Source: Odontocerum albicorne (taxonomy: Eukaryota > Arthropoda > Insecta > Trichoptera > Odontoceridae). From it: a stretch of DNA of 64,000 nt. How positions within the stretch are numbered: position 1 is the stretch's first letter; every line of letters starts with the position of its first letter. Both the position numbers and the translations under genes were made by a program. The notes under the pieces were generated by a model, which made no database searches, had not been told where the DNA came from, and worked only from the letters and a program-made list of their open reading frames with translations. Location: positions 37,939,042 through 38,003,041 of the forward strand of contig OX463847.1 of the NCBI GenBank assembly GCA_949825065.1. Direction: 5' to 3'. This document shows positions 32,640 to 42,469 of this stretch, in pieces.

Positions 32640-33150
32640 ACAAAATCTAACATTTTACGAATGTAAGGTGTATGTTGTATTTTATTTATAATATTTTTTT
32701 GTAAAATCCTTCTCAATTGATTTATTTTTAATTGCTTTTGCAGAGGTTTTAATTGTCTAATTGAAATAAAAAAAAAACATAATTTTTTAATTAAAATGAC
32801 CAATATGCAGTCTAATAACTGATCGCTACACGACCATTGAAATATTGAAAAAAACTGTAGAAATGCAATTTGTGAACTCTCCTTGAAATTAATTACAAAT
32901 GCCGAAATAAATTGGATTTTTACTTTGAATAAGCCGTGGTTGAAATGTTTTTATCAAACTTTGAAAATAAATATAAAAGTTTTGAAAATTTAAATCCTTG
33001 TTTAACGAGATTTGTTTTAAATTTCGTGCTGAAAAATCAACAAATTTCCAACCAGATCCATATTGGTTGATTCAAGTGTAATTTTTTTTAGATTAGAACA
33101 TGTTTCATGCAAAGTTAATAATTTTATAAATTATGTTTATAAAATTACAT
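32640..33150. other. No recognised element
   Basis: A+T-rich; nothing supported. Confidence 0.4.
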
Positions 33151-33154
33151 GCAT

Positions 33155-33265
33155 ACACACTATCACACAGTTTTGTGCCTGGATAAGCAGAGTGTACAGA
33201 ACGCCAAACATTTATTTTTCGACAGACATTCATAGCCTCTTCTACATCCATACACCTTGTAGGAT
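33155..33265 (-). mobile_element. LINE family A 3'-terminal fragment
   Basis: Minus-strand frame YPTRCMDVEEAMNVCRKINV then WRSVHSAYPGTK, the usual ORF2 ending (CMxVEEA..VC.DR..WRSVLSAYP). Overlaps in content with the 28.5-kb copy. Confidence 0.75.
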
Positions 33266-33285
33266 ACCTACCTAAATAAAATCGA

Positions 33286-33770
33286 ATTGTCAAACATACT
33301 TTATTGTCAATATTGTAAACATACAGGGTCAACGACCGATGAATTATTTACAAATTGTGACATGCCAAAAACATTATTCACACGCATTTACACCGCATAC
33401 CAAGGTAGAAAGAGAACACATCGCTTCCGACGTGATAGCACGCGCAAGAGTAAGATGGGGATACACGGCGACGCATTGACGCGGCCCGTTCCGAATACAA
33501 ATAAATATCTACCCGTCAATCAGCGCACGCGCTAGAAAGAGACAGAATATGTATCGCGAACTGGTTCACTCACTAGTATAAATTACCCACTCGCCGAGAA
33601 ATAAATATGATTATTATTGTTCATTCAACTGTCAAGACTTGTTATTATTTACTCGCTATTCACTTTCGTTTTCATCCGCATTCCTGAGTATTTATATTTA
33701 AAATAAATACAAATCAAGATCATCACGACGTATAAAGATAAGCAACTCGCTACATTGATGACCCCGAACG
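33286..33770 (+). mobile_element. Probable LTR and primer-binding-site remnant
   Basis: The right boundary is suggested by CTACA followed by TTGATGACCCCGAACG (33755-33770), close to the TTGGTGACCCCGACG start seen after 5' LTRs of many arthropod Ty3/gypsy elements. Upstream lie AGTATAAATTACC (TATA-like, about 33577) and AAATAAATATG (polyadenylation-like), in the expected LTR order. The left boundary, a TG somewhere near 33288-33316, is uncertain. No second LTR or pol domain is in the window. Inference only. Confidence 0.4.
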
Positions 33771-33807
33771 AAAAGGAACGCAGAATTCGACTAAAACAGA
33801 TATAGCG

Positions 33808-33888
33808 ATGTCAACATCAACATCATCAGCACGTCCTAATAGGACACACGCTACGTTTGTAACGAACATCGCTACAACCTTATCATAA
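33808..33888 (+). pseudogene. Possible gag start of the LTR element
   Basis: ATG 40 bases after the putative primer-binding site, 26 codons: MSTSTSSARPNRTHATFVTN then IATTLS-stop. The Ser/Thr-rich start is compatible with an insect gag N-terminus, but it is too short to identify. The frame is closed by TAA and no continuation was found. Confidence 0.25.
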
Positions 33889-34770
33889 AACTCTTAAATT
33901 CTTACTTCTAACGTTTCCTTCTTTTTAAAATATCATTTACTTTCCAATCATACTTTCCTTTGTCATCTACAACGAGGAACCCACCAAACGTTGCGGATAT
34001 GCCTAAGTTCAGCCGTGAGTCAATCAAAAGTCATCGACATGTCTATATTCTTCTTCTTCTTCCCAGTGTCATGTCAGGTCCCCTCAACGTTGAATATCAC
34101 CTGAGAGTAGACATCTTTGTCCCCGACAGCCCGAATAAGATCCCCAACGCCTCTTGTGCCAGTCCAATCACGTATATTGCGGAGCCAGGAGATTTGCTTC
34201 CTGCCAACACCTCTTCAGCCCTCTATTTTGCCTTCTATTATGTTATGCCTATGTTCAACAGTAAACTAATCAAACACACAAATATACCTATTTTCAGCTG
34301 TTAATCCGTGAAAAATCATGTTTGAGAAAAAATATGAGTATATTTAATAGTGAACCCATCAAAATGTTATGATTATAGTTTTATTTTAATAATGCTCAAA
34401 GATTTTTTTCCGAAAAAAAAAAAAAGGCAAAACTTAGCAAAATAAGGGTAGAGAGAGAGATTTGAATATCGGGTAAAGTTCGTTTTATGTCATTAGTTTT
34501 CCCAAAAGACGTAACAAAAACATATTTTTCAAAACCTTTTAAAATAACATTTCCCTGGTCGAATTTAGTATTTCTCCGTAAAGAAGCTTTCACAATCGTG
34601 GACACAATCAAAGAACTCCATATCAAGATTTCACAGAAACTTATTTTCCAAAAAATATATTCGTAAGCTTTTAGTCGAATTTCAGAACTGAGTACATACA
34701 TAAATCAGCGTTTGTAAAACTTATTTGAATAAAATCCATCTAAATATTTGAAAATATTTTTATTTATTTA
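33889..34770. other. No recognised element
   Basis: Contains a 114-codon plus frame (33960-34304) and a 101-codon minus frame (34396-34701), neither with a recognisable motif. The first lies downstream of the LTR-like block and could be degenerate gag, but I see no zinc knuckle. Confidence 0.35.
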
Positions 34771-34774
34771 CTCT

Positions 34775-34862
34775 TTAGTATACAAAGTTATTATATCTGG
34801 TACATCTAGCGGGATTATTGCTATATAACATTTTTTCCAACCAATCAGCTCATGGAAACGTC
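34775..34862 (-). mobile_element. SINE2 tail fragment
   Basis: Minus-strand order: GATTGGTTGGAAAAAATGTT, ATAGCAATAATCCCGCTAGA, TGTACCAGATATAATAAC. Confidence 0.6.
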
Positions 34863-34864
34863 AA

Positions 34865-35310
34865 AATTAAATAATTTACAAAAGAATATATTTGTTTGAA
34901 TTCAAGTAAAATAAAACAAATAAATGACAAACATCTATAATAGTTTAACTAGAGGGAATATATTCGTTTAAATACAAGGAAGGGATACAGAGAAAATGTA
35001 GGATTAAGGGAAACAAAGGTAAGGTAGGACGAAGAGAAATGTAGGAAGAAGGTTTATTCTGAGTAATGTAATTTTTTTCTCTTTTTTTCTAAACGTAAAA
35101 AAAATATGGTGTAAATATGATAACTTTTGTAAGTTCGTTCCACAATCACGTCCAGCGGTGAGTTGGTATGCAAAGAAGGTTTTCATTAACTGATTTTATC
35201 GGCAAATAGTCGACAAAAAATGGGTATCAATAATATTGAATTATTCTCAAAAAGTAATATGTTAATTTAAGCTTGATTCCAATACAGGAGTTTAAGGTTT
35301 AATGTCAGAA
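34865..35310. other. No recognised element
   Basis: A+T-rich; a 60-codon minus frame is unassigned. Confidence 0.4.
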
Positions 35311-35316
35311 TCAAAC

Positions 35317-35461
35317 GAAGGCTTTGATCGAGAATAACAAAGTTCTACGATACGGGAAATAGCTGAAATACTGAAAATATCGAAAACCACAGTCCATGAG
35401 CATTTGGAGCGACTTTGCGCTTGAATTTTATCTAAATATACGGAATTACTTTCCGGATGAC
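35317..35461 (+). pseudogene. Mariner HTH remnant joined to a 3' end
   Basis: ALIENNKV then, after a one-base shift, TIREIAEILKISKTTVHEHL and ERLCA-stop (35347-35424). Directly afterwards comes TTTTATCTAAATATACGGAA, TTACTTTCCGG, which looks like the 3' terminal region of a mariner. The catalytic domain is deleted, so this is an internally deleted element. The DNA of the HTH is nearly identical to 16.74 kb. Confidence 0.75.
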
Positions 35462-35469
35462 CGATTAAA

Positions 35470-36190
35470 TATATGTTTGAGTTATCGAAACAAATGTTGA
35501 GAGATACATTTTTTTCAGAACATGCGTGCGAAAAAATACGACTTTTCTAACATTTTATTCAGGATTGGTGATCAAAGCGAACAATTTTTCAAGATTAACA
35601 GTTTATTAAATGTTTGTTAACATGCGAATAACTAAAAAAAGGCATATTTGCTAGAGTGTTAATTTATTCCCTACAATTTTTTTCCTTTGTATTGCAGAAT
35701 TATGTTTCAAAGGTCCACAAAAATACTCTTATTTTTTATATATAACTTTTATTCTAATTTGTGTTAAGTATATTTGATCACGACAATAATTTCCGTTATT
35801 TATATAACGACTTTTTATAATGGTAATTCAAGGTGAAGGAATGCCAATTTCTCGTAAATAAATAGTTACACAAAATAAAATACCCGCCAACGATAAAACT
35901 TTGAATTCTTCCCAAAATTACTCAATACGACGTTTTTTTAACAGATAAAATACTCCCAAAGAGAAAAACGATGGAAGTATCAACTAAGACATGAGTGATT
36001 TAAACCAGACTCTAAATGTGGAACGTTATGTAAACCTCAATACCTACTAATAATAATAAAATAATATTTTTTATACCTTCGTTTAGAGAGCACACTCTCT
36101 ACAAGAGCAAATATATTCCTAGTAACACCAAATTACAACTTTAAAGAAGTTAACTACACATAATTCCTTCTTCTATAAACACAATTTCTC
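35470..36190. other. No recognised element
   Basis: A+T-rich; nothing supported. Confidence 0.4.
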
Positions 36191-36194
36191 AAAT

Positions 36195-36535
36195 AAAAAT
36201 CTACATTTAAGACAACAATACCGCCCCAACATATCCCTTGACAGCTGAAGGTCACATGTGTAAAACCTTTACTTGCGAATATTATTTATTCAACGTCGCG
36301 GATAATGATTTCAATTTTATAATTGAATTATTAAAGCGCGTATTTAATATTCTGATAAAACAGAAAAAAATAATAGTGTGACATCTGTTATTATACATCA
36401 GAACTCTCTAAATTATTATCAACAATATGCGCTACCGGGGTGACATAAGTTTTTATGTTAACATTTTTTTTTCATTTCGGACGAACTTCAGAGCGTTCTG
36501 GATAGGTTTGGGTTATTGTTATTAAACTAAAACCC
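36195..36535 (+). repeat. Dispersed repeat X, copy 1
   Basis: Aligns over about 340 bp with 48365-48705. Shared landmarks in order: ACAACAATAC, CCAACATATC, GACAGCT, AATGATTTC..ATTTTATAATT, TGTTATTA, TTTTCATTTCGGACGAAC/TTGGGACGAAC, GGGTTATTnTTATTA. No coding frame, no tRNA head and no terminal inverted repeat recognised. Family unknown. Confidence 0.65.
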
Positions 36536-36850
36536 TGTTTTGTCTTTTCCGCTTCAAGTAAATGGAGAAGTAGTTAAATGAACTTGAGTATGAACATAGT
36601 ACGAGTATCAGAAAGGTACAAATCTAGGCATATATTAATAATTAATAAGAAGTAACGCCGCACAGCAAAGGCGGCGAAGTAACTCAGGCTGATAGTATCT
36701 GTTGGGCGGACGTGGCTGTTCATTGTTTGTTTCACCTCTTAGGGACTATTTACCCCTAGTGGTGTCGAAAATCAGGGTTTCTGAATATTTTATGTCATTT
36801 TGGAGTCAACGATAATTTTGTTGCATTTGCAATTTTATTTTAAAGTAATT
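36536..36850. other. No recognised element; GC-richer patch 36.65-36.76 kb
   Basis: Patch with AGTAACGCCGCACAGCAAAG and GGCGGACGTGGCTG; unassigned. Confidence 0.35.
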
Positions 36851-36854
36851 GCCA

Positions 36855-37690
36855 CTTGGTTGTTTGAACTCCAAACCTTAAACCGCTCAATATGTATATT
36901 TACTGCACTGCGAGTCATTTTCTTTCTCTCGTGATGTCCGACTTTAAGTCCATCATCACTACTATTCATACTAAGATGCGTCGCTCCTGTAAGTCCACAG
37001 TCACTACTATTCATACTAAGATGTGTCGCTCCTGTAAGTTCACAGTCACTACTATTCATACTAAGATGTGTTGCCCCTATAAGTTCACCGCCACCACTAT
37101 TCATACTAAGATAACATATGTCGCCCCTGTAAGTCCATCGTCACTACTATTCATACTTAGATGTGTCGCCCCTGTAAGTCCACCGTCACTACTATTCATA
37201 CTTAGATGTGTCACCCCTGTATGTCTACCGTCACTACTATTCATACTAAGATGTGTCGCCCCTGTAAGTCCACCGTCACTACTATTCATACTTAGATGTG
37301 TCACCCCTGTATGTCCACCGTCACTACTATTCATACTAAGATGTGTCGCCCCTGTAAGTCCACCGTCACTTCTATTCATACTTAGATGTGTCACCCCTGT
37401 ATGTCCACCGTCACTACTATTCATACTAAGATGTGTCGCCCCTGTAAGTCTACCGTCACTACTATTCATACTTAGATGTGTCACCCCTGTATGTCCCCCG
37501 TCACTACTATTCATACTAAGATGTGTCGCCCCTGAAAGAATCCTTTTGGGTAGTACCTTCTTCGCCACTACGTGACAGCACGCTCATTAAAAAAATTACG
37601 ATTTGGATTTTGCCCTGGATGAAGACACTCTGTCCCCATAATATCGTGGGTGGGGGTGAGGTCGAACTGAACACTAGAAAAATATTATTA
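36855..37690 (-). repeat. Element Y copy with internal 45-bp expansion
   Basis: The two flanks match the unexpanded copy at 55.56-55.90 kb in opposite orientation. The left flank on the minus strand reads GACTTAAAGTCGGACATCAC, GAAAATGACTCGCAGTGCAG. The right flank reads CATCCAGGGCAAAATCCAAA, ATGAGCGTGCTGTCACGTAG, TGGCGAAGAAGGTACTACCC. Between them sits a minisatellite (36941-37535) that is absent from the 55.7-kb copy. The family is unknown to me. Confidence 0.75.
36941..37535. repeat. 45-bp minisatellite, about 13 copies
   Basis: Unit: CATACTAAGATGTGTCGCCC, CTGTAAGTCCACCGTCACTA, CTATT. From about 37190 two unit types alternate (GTCGCCCCTGTAAGT and GTCACCCCTGTATGT), giving a 90-bp dimer. Because 45 is divisible by 3 the array stays open on both strands: minus-strand HLSMNSSDGGLTGAT repeats and a 227-codon plus frame. 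A 4-base insertion near 37112 breaks one register. I regard the frames as by-products of the repeat. Confidence 0.95.
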
Positions 37691-37849
37691 ATCGATACCT
37701 CATACCTGTGGTTTTTTTACTAACCTATTTCAACAAGTTAAGTTTGAATCATCCACCACCTAAACTGTTATAGAGGTCAAAATTAGTTTACATACAGCGT
37801 AATCACCATTAAAAGATTGAAATATACTTTATTATTATTATTTAAAAAA

Positions 37850-38003
37850 AAAGATATGACCGAAGTCGTAGGTATCCTTATGCCATCGAACATTAGGCGG
37901 AAAAAGTGCCTGTGTCGTTCGAGGAGAGTAGCACAGCGCGGGGGTTAAACCGGCAACCTTCCGCACGGAAGTCCAGTGCGTTACTGCACGACCATGCATT
38001 ATT
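37850..38003 (-). mobile_element. SINE1 head half
   Basis: Minus strand: head GCATGGTCGTGCAGTAACGC, ACTGGACTTCCGTGCGGAAG, GTTGCCGGTTTAACCCCCGC (B-box region mutated), GTGCTACTCTCCTCGAACGA, CATAAGGATACCTACGACTT. The 3' half is missing. Confidence 0.85.
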
Positions 38004-38044
38004 GATTATTGGCAAGTGATAAAACAACAGTTGATTAATTTTAT

Positions 38045-38520
38045 GAGATATTTAAACATCTTCAGACTTGGTGTCCATTATAATGGACACAAAGTTCATA
38101 TGTACTTTTTAAACAACTTCGTGATATAATTCTTATTCCAATGATAATAAATGAAGTGTAGGATGCTGTATTATCGACTGAACGTTTTGGGCGCCATTTG
38201 TCTAAACCGATATTATATAATATTGCATTTGGTGTTAAAATATGCGAGTATATTTGTTATTCATTCAGTATATATTAACGGTAAATCACATCTTTAATGG
38301 GTTTCACTTATTTTTCACTGGTTTTAACCTCTTCAAACTTGGATTCTATTATAATGGACACCGAATTCACATACACTTTGTAAAGAACTTCGTGGTATAT
38401 TTCCGTTACCAGTGATAATAAATTAATTGTAGGATACCGTATTATCGACTTTGAATGTTTGGGTGTCACCTATCTAAAATGCACGACATAATGTTGCATT
38501 TAGTGTAAATAATACTCACA
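38045..38520. repeat. Imperfect direct duplication, about 200-bp units
   Basis: Units at about 38045-38245 and 38325-38518 share TCTTCAnACTTGGnnTC, ATTATAATGGACACnnA, AACTTCGTGnTATA, TGATAATAAAT, GTAGGATnCnGTATTATCGA, TGTTGCATTTnGTGT. The first copy contains a perfect 20-bp palindrome (38071-38090: GTGTCCATTA joined to its complement), decayed in the second. Unknown origin. Confidence 0.8.
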
Positions 38521-38582
38521 AACAAGATTTTTTTTTTTAAAACTATAACTTATTCAGGTCTGAATAAGTTAATGTTTATTTT

Positions 38583-39080
38583 TTAAGGAAAATTAATCGA
38601 ATCAAAAGAAAAACCGCAATGACACTTGATCTCGTCACCACTCCCGATGCTATGAGGGATAAAATACAATAAACTTCCATCCAGCGTGATAAACACTAGA
38701 AGATTGAAATCTTTTTTATTTATTATGAAGCAATTCAACTTGATCTCGTCACCACTTCCGATGCTATGAGGGATAAAATACAATAAACTTCCATCCAGCG
38801 TGATCAACAGTAGAATATTGAAACCTTTTTTATTTATTATGAAGCAATTCAACTTGATCTCGTCACCACTTCCGATGCTATGAGGGATAAAATACAATAA
38901 ACTTCCATCCAGCGTAATAAACAGTAGAAGATTGAAACCTTTTTTATTTATTATGAAGCAATTCAACTTGATCTCGTCACCACTCCCGATGCTATGAGGG
39001 ATAAAATACAATAAACTTCCATCCAGCGTGATCAACACTAGAAGATTGAAATCTTTTTTATTTATTATGAAGGCAATTTT
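38583..39080. repeat. 114-bp minisatellite, 4+ copies, derived from element Y
   Basis: GATCTCGTCACCACT recurs at 38628, 38742, 38856 and 38970 (exact 114-bp steps). The segment ACTTCCATCCAGCGTGATAA..GATTGAAATC resembles CACCATCCAGCGCAGAGATC-GAAATC at 55.65 kb and, reversed, the right flank of the 45-bp array at 37.6 kb. It is therefore an expansion of a neighbouring part of element Y. 114 bp is 38 codons, so a 169-codon minus frame runs through it; probably not a gene. Confidence 0.9.
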
Positions 39081-39240
39081 AAAGAACTGCACGTCCGAGT
39101 TTGAGAAGTTTCAATGCTGTATAGCATATGTTACACACACCTCAGTTCATTAATACAGCACCAAAAATAATCTTAATTTACGATGGCGTAAATAATGGTC
39201 CGGTGTATTAAAGAAAACATTGTCAAGTCACAAATTATTT
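39081..39240. other. No recognised element
   Basis: Short A+T-rich spacer. Confidence 0.4.
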
Positions 39241-39306
39241 TCAGTTTTATCAGGAATCGAACGCAATCCTCTGGACGAAAGAAAAGCGTTTTCTCACAGA
39301 GGAGTA
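39240..39306 (-). mobile_element. Possible SINE2 head fragment
   Basis: Minus strand: CCTCTGTGAGAAAACGCTTT, CCAGAGGATTGCGTTCGATT, CCTGATAAAACTG. It has a B-box-like GTTCGATTCC, but little else remains. Confidence 0.45.
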
Positions 39307-39914
39307 AAGCTTAAATGAAACAAAAAAACTTTACCAAATTAACAGTAGTGATATTATGAAGAGAAAATTCTAGAGCGAAAAGGTCCAAAACACATTCATA
39401 AGAAAATCCAATAAAATGGACAAAATAGACACTTAAAGCCATAAATAAAATCGTGCAATTAATTTAATTTATCATATGGTTTGGAAAACATTAAACATAT
39501 AAAAGGGAAAATGGGATTCAAGGTTTTATATGAGACATTTAGTATATTTCGCGATGTCAGAAATTGTTCTTCTGAGATAATAAATTGTGTCTATTACATG
39601 TTGTAATAATTTCCCATATTATTTTTTTTAAATAAATCGTTCATATTATATAAAATATTATTAACTTTATATGTTCTTTCTTTAGTTAAGGTATAATGAA
39701 GAGGTCGACGAGTTTTTTTTTATCTATGTGATCTCATTTCAAATAATGGAGGATGGGAAACAGAGATCTAAAAACGAGTTGGAATGGCAAATTAGCTATG
39801 ACAAATATGACAAGTATTTGAATTAACCAGCCTTTATTTATAATTACCCAAAGTTCGTCTAGTCAAAATATCTGGCATTTTTTGAGCCCTATAAATTGCC
39901 GATTCGAAAGAAAC
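39307..39914. other. No recognised element
   Basis: A+T-rich; nothing supported. Confidence 0.4.
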
Positions 39915-40025
39915 ATGATAGATGCTTTCGAGATGTGGTGCTGAAGGATGCTCAGTTTCCTGAGGACCTTAAGGTAAACCAACGCCTCTTTTACCAAAGA
40001 ATTATAGATGAATGAAAAAAGACAG
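39915..40025 (+). mobile_element. LINE family C, left part interrupted by LINE B
   Basis: Plus strand: RFERNMIDAFEMWC, a stop in place of an aromatic or Trp residue, RMLSFLRTLR, then TNASFTKEL. This follows the LINE pattern DAFEMWCYRRMLRIPWTAxRTNxSILEEL. The expected continuation (RIQTYFGHVARK) appears only after the LINE B fragment, at 40542. Confidence 0.65.
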
Positions 40026-40541
40026 GTTTGAATGTCGCATCCACCAAGCAACATGCATCTTTAATAAGAAATCAAAGATTTTCAAATCCAACAACATGGA
40101 CCTAAAGCTCCGCAAGCAATTCGTCAAAACATATGTGTGGAGTATTTTGATGTATGGTTGCGAGATATGGTGCATAGGCGAAAGAGATCGAAAAAGATTG
40201 AAGGCCTTCGAGATGTGGACCTATAGACGAATCCTAAGGATTTCCTGGAGATACCTTATTACATATGACGAGGTTCTCAGCAGGATCGAAGAAACCAGGC
40301 ACCTGTCAAACACCATATTGGAAAGGCATGCAGAATGGATGGGTCATATGCTGCGACATGAAAATCTTTTGCACAATATACTGGAGGAAATGATTAAGGG
40401 ATCGATTGGTAGAGGGCGTCCTCGCCGAGACTATCTGGAGCTACTATGCCACGATATGGACTGCACCTCCTATACAGAGCTCAAGAGGGTCGCTAAAGAC
40501 CGAGCGGAGTGGAGGAGGAAGAAGAAGAAAGGCCTTTGGTA
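40026..40541 (+). mobile_element. LINE family B fragment nested in LINE C
   Basis: ORF2 fragment: CRIHQATCIFNKKSKIFKSN, MDLKLRKQFVKTYVWSILMY, GCEIWCIGERDRKRLKAFEM, WTYRRILRISWRYLITYDEV, LSRIEETRHLSN, EWMGHMLRHENLLHNILEEM, RGRPRRDYLELLCHDMDCTS, YTELKRVAKDRAEWRR, then an AAG-rich tail. No stop for over 160 codons; the ATG at 40012 is not the original start. Sister of the 1.46-1.90-kb copy. Its 3' end (GAAGAAGAA) abuts resumed LINE C sequence. Confidence 0.85.
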
Positions 40542-40765
40542 ACACGAAGGAAAAGAATCCAAACATATTTTGGACATGTTGCAAGAAAGAATAACGAAAG
40601 TCCGACGAAACTGGTGAACATGGGGACAGTCGAGGGAAAGCGGTCAAGAGGAATTTATCATATTAAATGCACGATCTAAATAAATAAATTTAGAAGATTG
40701 CGATGGAGAAGAAACAGATGATGCATCAAATTCTAGACATATAATTGGACGACGACGCTTAGTAT
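40542..40765 (+). mobile_element. LINE family C, right part
   Basis: The frame 40542-40680 reads TRRKRIQTYFGHVARKNNES, PTKLVNMGTVEGKRSRGIYH, IKCTI-stop. A diverged stretch (RLRWRRNR, WTTTLS) follows, typical of the last residues of this LINE type (..YFGHVARK..ES...LV..G.VEGKRSRGR..). Confidence 0.7.
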
Positions 40766-40769
40766 TAAG

Positions 40770-41150
40770 TACGCGGTAGAAAAAAAAAAGAAGAAAGATT
40801 CCCTTCCTATTCACAGTTGTGACAAAAGGGAGATTTGCGGTTTAGACTCTAAATTAAAGTACGTACTATAGAGTGCCGGTCTGTGGATACACCTGGATAT
40901 ATGTTTTTTTTTCTGGCATCGGGTTAGTTTATACACTAATTTTAAGGTTACTTCTCAACATATCCGAATAAGTAAAGCGAGTATTTTGAAGAGAGGGTGC
41001 CAAAAAACAATATTGTTGCGCCGAATTTAAGACATAACAGAGTGCCACGACCCTCAGCATTGAGCATGCGATGAAGAAAAAAAAAGTTAAAGTAAAATGA
41101 ATGAAATACATTTATTTCAAAATATTTTTTTTTATTAAATCCCATCCTTA
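40770..41150. other. No recognised element
   Basis: A+T-rich; short minus frames are unassigned. Confidence 0.4.
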
Positions 41151-41395
41151 TTTTTGTTTAGATTTATATTTTGTTTCAATTTTTGTTACCATCATATAGT
41201 TAGTGTAAAATAAAATTCATCAGTTTTGTTACCACCACATGGTAAGAGTAAAATAAAATTCATTATATATTGTTTATAGTTAAGGCATTAACGTTGTTGA
41301 AGTTTAAAGACAAAGTAATTCATTTTATTAAACACTTTTTTTGAAACGGTATAACCCTACCGGTTTCACAGTTTTTCCCTCATCTTCAGGGGAGC

Positions 41396-41722
41396 ACAAA
41401 TATAGGAAAGACAGGAAGATCCTTTAAAAAGAGATTTAGTGAACACAAATCCGTCTTAACAGATCCTTTAATTTATTCTGAAATGGGTAATCATTGTCAC
41501 CGTGGAAACCATACTTTTTCTATCGATGATCCCAAATTCTTACATATCAGTAGTAACGGAAATAAATTGGACAGATTGGAGGCCCTAGTAATTTCTAAGT
41601 CAGTAAATCGAGGCGAACATCTGGTAAACACCTATATCCCAAAAATATCGCCACTGCTGGCCGAGATTGTCCCTTGCCTCCCTCAGCCCTCAGTCCCCAA
41701 CCTGAATGCCCATAACCGTTGA
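41396..41722 (+). pseudogene. GIY-YIG endonuclease C-terminal remnant of Penelope A
   Basis: Open frame TNIGKTGRSFKKRFSEHKSV, LTDPLIYSEMGNHCHRGNHT, FSIDDPKFLHISSNGNKLDR, LEALVISKSVNRGEHLVNTY, ending NLNAHNR-stop. The IGKTGRSF..RFSEH motif and the LExxxI segment are those of Penelope endonucleases. The first Tyr of YIG is Asn, and the GIY strand is cut off by the inverted repeat. No stop or frameshift remains in 108 codons, so the copy is fairly young. Confidence 0.85.
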
Positions 41723-41739
41723 AGCGTGTATATCGGTAC

Positions 41740-41820
41740 CAGTTCGAACAGACTTTAGTCTTGTTTGTGCTCTCCTGAAGATGAGGTGAAAGCCTTGAAA
41801 CTAGTAGGGTTTTACCGTAA
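41740..41820 (+). ncRNA. Hammerhead-like core in Penelope A terminal repeat
   Basis: CTGAAGA, extra T, GAGG / CCTT stem around TGAAAG, then GAAA-C, between about 41774 and 41802. Same architecture as 32178-32203 (CTGATGA) and the Penelope B cores (CTGACGA). Stem III and the cleavage site are not convincingly resolved. Confidence 0.35.
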
Positions 41821-41925
41821 CAAAAAAGTGGAATAAACAGTGTTCGATAAAATAAATTACAAAAATAAAATTCATCAGTTTTGTTACCACCACAGTAAGG
41901 GTAAAAAAATCATCAGTTTTTATTT

Positions 41926-42465
41926 ATTAGATTTAAGTTCTTGATAATCTACCGATAATTCGTAGCCCGTGCCATAAACAATACTTAAAAAAACATTTTC
42001 AATGTACGTTTACAACGTGATAGCATAACAAAAGAAAGAAGTAACAAATTAAGTATTAAATACGAATAAATTCCGTAATGTTCTTGTCCCACGTGATACC
42101 ATATCGACTTTCCATTCTTCCCCCCTTTTACATTTTTACACGTGTGACAGAATGAATAACGATTTTGTTGGGTCACGAATTTATTTAATTAATTAATGGG
42201 CCTGTCCCGTGTAGTACAGATTGTGATAAGAAATGAATTCGTTTTTGTATTTAAGAGAAGTGAAGCTTTATTAATGTTTAATTACACTTTTATTCCATAT
42301 ATGATAATTTTGAGGATTAATCGTCATGTAGCGAAAAGCATTTTTTTTAATTCCTATGTGTGAAAAAACTGACTTAGCTTGGTAATTTCATTTTGGTCAC
42401 CATTAGGAATCGAATATAAAGCCTCCAGATGCATATCAACTTATCCCCTATTAGATCATAGACAT
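41926..42465. other. No recognised element
   Basis: A+T-rich; nothing supported. Confidence 0.4.
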
Positions 42466-42469
42466 AAAG

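Larger units (their letters stand above)
41250..41875 (+). mobile_element. Penelope-like element A, short copy with 14-bp flanking repeats
   Basis: AAAATAAAATTCAT at 41250-41263 and 41862-41875 flank the element; because it sits in a tandem array, part of this could be array sequence. Layout: inverted partial terminal repeat (41264-41395, with ATAACCCTACCGGTTTCACA and CTCATCTTCAGGGGAGCACA), GIY-YIG remnant, 3' terminal repeat (41723-41861, ACCAGTTCGAACAG, CTGAAGATGAGGTGAAAGCC, GTGGAATAAACAGTGTTCGA). Reverse transcriptase missing. Same plan as Penelope B at 23.9 kb. Confidence 0.85.
41170..41925. repeat. Short 40-45-bp tandem array split by Penelope A
   Basis: The unit GTTACCACCACATGGTAAGA, GTAAAATAAAATTCATCAGTTTT occurs twice left of 41250 and again right of 41862. 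The array is interrupted by the Penelope A copy. Confidence 0.75.

Noticed and set aside
36892..37575. 227-codon plus-strand frame as a repeat protein gene
   Set aside because: It exists because the 45-bp unit has no stop codon in either direction. It starts and ends at array edges and lies inside a dispersed element.
38583..39092. 169-codon minus-strand frame as a gene
   Set aside because: It is the 114-bp (38-codon) minisatellite read through; the same DNA is non-coding in the element Y copies.
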